Notes under the pieces: model-generated
Database searches by the model: none
What the model was told of the DNA's origin: nothing
Seen by the model: only the letters and a program-made list of their open reading frames with translations
Assembly (NCBI GenBank): GCA_903919215.1
Contig: CAIXHI010000187.1
Location: 1-10,260, forward strand
From: an uncultured Acidimicrobiaceae bacterium
GTDB lineage: Bacteria > Actinomycetota > Acidimicrobiia > Acidimicrobiales > Ilumatobacteraceae
Reading direction: 5' to 3'
Length of the DNA stretch: 10,260 bases
Part shown: in pieces, positions 6,667 through 10,260 of the stretch
How positions within the stretch are numbered: the first letter of the stretch is position 1
Layout: the number at the start of each line of letters is the position of its first letter
Program-made: the position numbers and the translations under genes

Positions 6667-6677
6667 GCGAGGGTGCA

Positions 6678-7820
6678 GTGGAATTTGCATGGACCGAGGA
6701 AGAGACTGCGTACCGCGAGCAGGTGCGCACGTTGGTCGACGACCGCTATCCCGGGTGGCGGGACAAGCCCGTGCACCACTCCTTCGCTCGCAGCGAACGC
6801 AACCAAGTCACTGAACTCACTCACGAACTCCGCGATCGCAAGTTGCTGACGGCGCACTGGCCAGCCGAGTACGGCGGCGCCGATCAGTCCGCCTGGATGC
6901 ACATCATCCTCGGTGAGGAACTGTGGTCGGTCGGCGAGCCCCGTGGCCCTCAGTACATGAGCGTCAACTGGATCGGCCCGGCGATCATGGCCAACGGCAC
7001 CGAGGAGCAGAAGCAGGAGCACCTCGGGCGCATCTCCGACGGTGAGGCATTCTGGTGCCAGGGTTTCTCCGAACCCGACTCCGGTTCCGATCTCGCCTCA
7101 CTGAAGTGCCGCGCCGTCCGCGACGGTGACGAGTACATCGTCAACGGACAGAAAATCTGGACCTCGCACACACAGCTCGCCGAATGGTGCTTCCTCCTCG
7201 TGCGCACCGACCCGGATGCTGAACCGCACAAGGGCATTTCCGTGCTGCTCGTCTCGATGGACACACCCGGTATCGAGGTTCGCTCGATCGCGAACGTCGC
7301 TGGTGAGTCGTCGTTCGCCGAGGTGTTCTTCACCGACGTGCGAGTGCCGGCCGCGAATCGCCTCGGCCCCGAGAACGGCGGCTGGGACATCGTTCGTGCC
7401 GCGCTGACCTACGAGCGAGTGGGCGCGCCGCGGTGGCACCGCGGCAGCGTGGTGCTCGATGCGCTGGTGGTGTGGGCCAAGGAGCACGACCGGTTCGACG
7501 ACCCGATTGTGCAGAGCCGACTCGGCGAGGCGAAAGCCGCAATCGAGGCCGCTCGGATGCTCGCCTACCGGGTGGTCGACGAACGTGCCCACAAGGTGCC
7601 GCCCAGCCCGAATGCCTACGTCGCTCGTGTCTCGATGGTGCGTGCGGAGAAGCAAGTCGCCGAGTTGGCACTGTGGTTGATGGGCGAGCAGGGCATCGAC
7701 GGCGAGTCGCTGGCCGGCCACACGTTCTATCCCACGCTCACCGCCGGAGTCGCCGGCGGCACCTACGAGGTGCAGTTGAACCTCGTCGCTGGCCTCGTCC
7801 TTCAACTCCCCAGGCGCTGA
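6678..7820 (+). CDS. acyl-CoA dehydrogenase, subunit 1 (carries the catalytic glutamate)
   Basis: A 380-residue FAD-dependent acyl-CoA dehydrogenase that would introduce an alpha,beta double bond into an acyl-CoA. Seen: the flavin/substrate motif GFSEPDSGSDLASL, then NGQKIWTSHTQLAEW, the beta domain, and the C-terminal GGTYEVQLNLVAGLVLQLPR. Glu246 in ALTYERVG aligns with the catalytic glutamate position of isovaleryl- and long-chain-type dehydrogenases, while the medium-chain-type position near the C-terminus is Gly (VAGGT). The usual R-x-x-F-G helix motif is missing: the region reads AKEHDRFDDP. The next gene supplies it, which suggests a heteromeric enzyme. The GTG at 6678 gives VEFAWTEEE, a standard opening, with GAGGG just upstream; an in-frame ATG at 6648 lacks a ribosome binding site. 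It is the first gene of the plus-strand operon. Confidence 0.93.
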   Translation: MEFAWTEEETAYREQVRTLVDDRYPGWRDKPVHHSFARSERNQVTELTHELRDRKLLTAHWPAEYGGADQSAWMHIILGEELWSVGEPRGPQYMSVNWIGPAIMANGTEEQKQEHLGRISDGEAFWCQGFSEPDSGSDLASLKCRAVRDGDEYIVNGQKIWTSHTQLAEWCFLLVRTDPDAEPHKGISVLLVSMDTPGIEVRSIANVAGESSFAEVFFTDVRVPAANRLGPENGGWDIVRAALTYERVGAPRWHRGSVVLDALVVWAKEHDRFDDPIVQSRLGEAKAAIEAARMLAYRVVDERAHKVPPSPNAYVARVSMVRAEKQVAELALWLMGEQGIDGESLAGHTFYPTLTAGVAGGTYEVQLNLVAGLVLQLPRR

Positions 7821-7824
7821 CACC

Positions 7825-8736
7825 ATGGACTTCACACTCGATCAAGACCAGCAGGGGATCGTCGACGCTGTCACCACCATCCTCACCCGCCACGCCGGCA
7901 CCGAGCGCGCCCGGGCGGTGGGTGCCGCCGGCCACGACGACACCCTGCTGAGCACACTCGCCGACGCGGGGTTCCTCGACCTCGCGGCCGACCCGGCCAT
8001 CGGCCCACTCGGTGCCGTACTGGTGGCCGAGTTGGCATCGCGGCACCACGCACGGGCGAACGTCGCCATCCGCGCGCTCGTCGGGCCAATGCTGCTCGGC
8101 GACGAGACACCAGCGCGGCTGGCAGTGATGGACGCCTCGCGGCCCGGACCCGTCCGCTTCGGGCAACACGCCGACGTCGCACTTATCCTCGACGGCGACG
8201 AGGCTCATCTGGCCAGGATCACTGATGCCACACCCATCGACAGCCCCTACGGGTACCCCTTCGCCCACATCGAGACCTCGCGGACCCGTTCGCTCGGACC
8301 CGGTTCGGGCGCCACCCTTGCCAACTGGTGGCGGGTCGCGTTGGCTGCCGAGATCTCCGGAGCGCTCGACGGCGCCATCGCGCACACCGTTGCGTACCTC
8401 CGCGACCGGCAACAGTTCAAGAAGCCACTTGGCTCCTTGCAGGCGTTGCAGCACCGACTGGCTGAGGCGTACGTGACTGCCGAAGGCGCGCGCTGGCTCG
8501 CCCGGCGAGCTGCGTTCGAGGGCGCCCCTGCCGAGTCCGCCGCCGCAGCTGCCGCGTATGCGGCACAGGCGGCACAACTCATTGGCACCGACATGCACCA
8601 ACTCAGCGGAGCGATCGGGTTCACCATCGAGTTCGATCTGCAGCTGTGGACCAGTCGCCTGCACGCGCTGCGCGTCGAGTTCGGCGGCGTCACCGCACAC
8701 CAGTTGGCCACCACGCGCGCTCAGTGGCCGTCGTGA
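7825..8736 (+). CDS. acyl-CoA dehydrogenase-like, subunit 2 (short, FAD-motif-bearing)
   Basis: A 303-residue protein of the acyl-CoA dehydrogenase superfamily, clearly shorter than the usual 370-400. The N-terminal helical domain opens with MDFTLDQDQQGIV, the middle beta domain is reduced, and the C-terminal helical domain carries RDRQQFKKPLGSLQALQH (from residue 193). That matches the R-x-x-F-G-x-P-x-x-x-x-Q flavin-binding helix that the preceding subunit lacks. Near the end, QLSGAIGFTIEFDL matches the G-G-x-G-F-T-x-E segment common in partner subunits. The YEGT-type catalytic glutamate is absent. The gene follows subunit 1 after 4 bases, so the two are made together. By analogy with the alpha2beta2 enzymes of mycobacterial sterol breakdown (such as ChsE1-ChsE2), it probably forms a heterotetramer with subunit 1. 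The family is sure; the pairing is a strong inference. Confidence 0.88.
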   Translation: MDFTLDQDQQGIVDAVTTILTRHAGTERARAVGAAGHDDTLLSTLADAGFLDLAADPAIGPLGAVLVAELASRHHARANVAIRALVGPMLLGDETPARLAVMDASRPGPVRFGQHADVALILDGDEAHLARITDATPIDSPYGYPFAHIETSRTRSLGPGSGATLANWWRVALAAEISGALDGAIAHTVAYLRDRQQFKKPLGSLQALQHRLAEAYVTAEGARWLARRAAFEGAPAESAAAAAAYAAQAAQLIGTDMHQLSGAIGFTIEFDLQLWTSRLHALRVEFGGVTAHQLATTRAQWPS

Positions 8737-9677
8737 GTGACAGCAGCCCAACGACACTGCGGAACTCGACGGTGCTCGTCACGGGCGCGTCGGGTCTGTT
8801 CGGGTCGGCGCTCGCGCTCGCCCTTGCGGCAGACAACGAAGTCATCGCTGCCGCCCGATTCGGCGATGCCGACACCCGTCGACGGCTCGAGGACGCCGGA
8901 GCGACCACGGTCGCATTCGACCTCGCCAACCCGAACCAGAGTGCACTGCCCAAATCCGTCGACATCGTCTTCCACTGCGGCGCAGCCGTGCCCGGCAAGA
9001 ACACACAGGCCGAGATGTTCGAGATCAATACGCAGGCCAGCGGGCGCCTCATCAGTCGCTATCGCGAGTGCAGGGCGTTCGTACACTGCAGCACGGCCGG
9101 CGTGTATGCCCGCAAGACAGAGGGGTCGTACACGGAGACGGATCTCGTCGGTGTCGATCGCCATCCGAGCCCCGACTATCCGCTGTCCAAGATTGCTGGC
9201 GAACAGTTGGTGCGGTTCCTCTCCATCGAGTTCGGGGTGCCGGCAGTGATTCTGCGGATCTTCGCGCTGTACGGGCCTGGCGGCGGATTCCCGACACAGC
9301 TGATGCAGAAGGTCGCGGCCGGCGAATCGGTGCCGTTGCCGCCACTGCGGCCGATCCTGCAGAACCCGATGTTCGAGACCGATTTCGTCGAGAAGGCGAT
9401 CGCCGCCTCATCGATCGCCAGCGTGCCGCCGATCACGATCAACTTCGCCGGTGTCGAGCAGGTGTCGGTCGAGGAGTACACGCAGCTGGCGGGCGAGCTG
9501 CTCGGCCGACCGACGACGTACGTCGATGTGCCCGTGGGTTACTCACCGTCACCGGCCGACACCACGGCGATGGTGGCCGCGATCGGACCCACTCGCGTCA
9601 CCACGAGCGAGGGTGTCCGGCGTGTGGTCGAGACGTTGCAGCAGTCACTCCCCCAGGAAGGTCACACACCAACATGA
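8733..9677 (+). CDS. NAD-dependent epimerase/dehydratase family protein (extended SDR)
   Basis: A 314-residue extended SDR. The N-terminal Rossmann motif TGASGLFG lies at residues 17-24. The catalytic set is Ser120/Thr121 in HCSTAGVY and Tyr149/Lys153 in YPLSK, followed by LRIFALYGPGGGF, typical of the NAD-dependent epimerase/dehydratase group. The start is the GTG at 8733, overlapping the TGA of the upstream dehydrogenase by 4 bases (GTGA), so it is translationally coupled; the longer open frame to 8646 lies inside that gene. Many members act on nucleotide sugars. In an operon of acyl-CoA enzymes a hydroxysteroid-like or 3-hydroxyacyl dehydrogenase/reductase role is more likely (as in 3-beta-hydroxysteroid dehydrogenase relatives), but this is inference. 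The gene overlaps the next SDR by 4 bases (ATGA). Confidence 0.88.
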   Translation: MSDSSPTTLRNSTVLVTGASGLFGSALALALAADNEVIAAARFGDADTRRRLEDAGATTVAFDLANPNQSALPKSVDIVFHCGAAVPGKNTQAEMFEINTQASGRLISRYRECRAFVHCSTAGVYARKTEGSYTETDLVGVDRHPSPDYPLSKIAGEQLVRFLSIEFGVPAVILRIFALYGPGGGFPTQLMQKVAAGESVPLPPLRPILQNPMFETDFVEKAIAASSIASVPPITINFAGVEQVSVEEYTQLAGELLGRPTTYVDVPVGYSPSPADTTAMVAAIGPTRVTTSEGVRRVVETLQQSLPQEGHTPT

Positions 9678-10260
9678 CAGCACTCGAACCCGGCGGCGTC
9701 GCCGTCGTCACCGGCGGCGCCAGCGGTATCGGCCTCGCACTCGGACGCGCCTTCGCCGCACGCGGGATGCACGTCGTCCTCGCGGACATCGAAGCCGGGC
9801 CACTCGAACGTGCGGCCGCCGAACTCGGCGCCACCGGCATCATCACCGACGTCTCGCAGCGCCCCGACGTCGACCGCCTGGCAGCACTGACATTGGAGCA
9901 GTTCGGCCGGGTCGACGTCGTGTGCAACAACGCCGGCGTCTCGATCGGGTCGCTGCCGACATGGCAGTACGACCAACGCGACTGGGAGTGGGTCCTCGGC
10001 GTCAACCTGATGGGCGTGATCCATGGCGTCGCCGCCTTCGTGCCGCACCTTGTCAGTCAAGGATTCGGGCATGTGGTCAACACCTCGTCCGCCGCCGGTC
10101 TGGCGGTAATCCCTGGCCTCTCCCCCTACACAGTCGCCAAGCACGGCGTCACGGCGCTGTCCGAGGCACTGCTGCTCGAACTGCAGCAACAGGGCGTCGA
10201 CGTCGGGGTCACGATCGTCAGTCCGGGCATGGTCCACACGGCAATCCGAGGTGCCGAGCG
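9674..10260 (+). CDS. classical short-chain dehydrogenase/reductase (partial, 3' end outside window)
   Basis: The first 195 codons of a classical SDR. It starts at ATG 9674, whose bases overlap the stop of the upstream gene (ATGA), with AGGAAGG at 9655-9661 as a somewhat distant ribosome binding site. Motifs: TGGASGIG (13-20), acidic ADIEAG after strand two (favouring NAD over NADP), CNNAG, and the catalytic Ser139, Tyr152 and Lys156 (YTVAK), then IVSPGMV. The frame is open to the window edge, so about 60-100 residues are missing. As the fourth gene of the dehydrogenase operon it probably oxidises a hydroxyl group on the same acyl-CoA or ring intermediate. The substrate is not readable. Confidence 0.93.
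   Translation, partial: MTALEPGGVAVVTGGASGIGLALGRAFAARGMHVVLADIEAGPLERAAAELGATGIITDVSQRPDVDRLAALTLEQFGRVDVVCNNAGVSIGSLPTWQYDQRDWEWVLGVNLMGVIHGVAAFVPHLVSQGFGHVVNTSSAAGLAVIPGLSPYTVAKHGVTALSEALLLELQQQGVDVGVTIVSPGMVHTAIRGAE

Larger units (their letters stand above)
6581..6677. promoter_or_regulatory. divergent promoter/operator region between synthetase and acyl-CoA dehydrogenase operons
   Basis: 97 bases between the two start codons. It holds a perfect inverted repeat GCGCAG-n7-CTGCGC (6604-6622). It also holds two direct copies of ATCACGTG (6597-6604 and 6633-6640), 36 bases apart, each containing the palindrome CACGTG. A TTTCGGGGAAA (6656-6666) sits just before the dehydrogenase start. No convincing -35/-10 pair was seen on either strand. 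These repeats are candidate regulator sites for coordinated control of both operons. Confidence 0.5.

Noticed and set aside
6581..6730. Longer N-terminus of the acyl-CoA synthetase, from 6730
   Set aside because: It would cross the whole divergent spacer and overlap the opposing dehydrogenase start, and the added residues show no family similarity.
5780..6814. 344-codon plus-strand frame opposite the acyl-CoA synthetase
   Set aside because: It is antisense to the synthetase P-loop region and crosses the divergent promoter; no recognisable domain.
8646..8732. Longer N-terminus of the epimerase-family protein, from 8646
   Set aside because: It lies inside the preceding dehydrogenase gene. The GTG at 8733 gives the usual short lead before the Rossmann motif and a standard 4-base overlap.
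7738..8757. 339-codon minus-strand frame opposite the second dehydrogenase subunit
   Set aside because: Low-complexity G/R-rich product opposite a coupled operon gene; no ribosome binding site noted.

Overview
This window is a gene-dense stretch of high-GC chromosome. Genes abut or overlap by 4 bases (GTGA, ATGA), several start with GTG, and long spurious antisense frames are common. Together with the acyl-CoA enzymes, these traits suggest an actinobacterium, possibly of the Acidimicrobiia or mycobacterial/rhodococcal type. The lineage is inference; no rRNA or marker gene is present. No RNA gene, mobile element, CRISPR array or phage gene was seen.

The layout is four transcription blocks around two divergent promoter regions. 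Block 1 (minus, 2353 down to 1) holds a metal-dependent amidohydrolase with an apparent one-base frameshift, an alpha-methylacyl-CoA racemase with all three catalytic residues, and the first seven codons of another gene. Block 2 (plus, 2494-3135) is one TetR-family regulator, divergent from block 1. Block 3 (minus, 6580 down to 3140) holds a class I acyl-CoA synthetase, a cyclase-family protein with a degenerate metal motif, and a classical short-chain dehydrogenase. It converges on the regulator with only 4 bases between stop codons. Block 4 (plus, 6678 to the end) is a tight operon of two different acyl-CoA dehydrogenase subunits, an extended SDR (epimerase/dehydratase family), and a classical SDR cut by the window end.

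Taken together this looks like a catabolic cluster for a hydrophobic, probably methyl-branched carboxylic acid, such as a sterol side chain, terpenoid or branched fatty acid. The synthetase would make the CoA thioester, the racemase would set the 2-methyl stereochemistry, the paired dehydrogenases would desaturate the acyl chain, and the SDRs would handle hydroxyl/keto steps. The amidohydrolase and cyclase proteins could cleave or decarboxylate a ring-derived intermediate. The substrate and order of steps are inference. The TetR protein is the obvious candidate local regulator, and an 11-base motif is shared upstream of two of the leftmost genes of opposite blocks.

The points most worth a second look are the frameshift that fuses two enzymes in one open frame, the cyclase that has lost most of its metal ligands, the complementary acyl-CoA dehydrogenase pair, and the shared promoter motif. 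I found no sign of a wholly new type of system.
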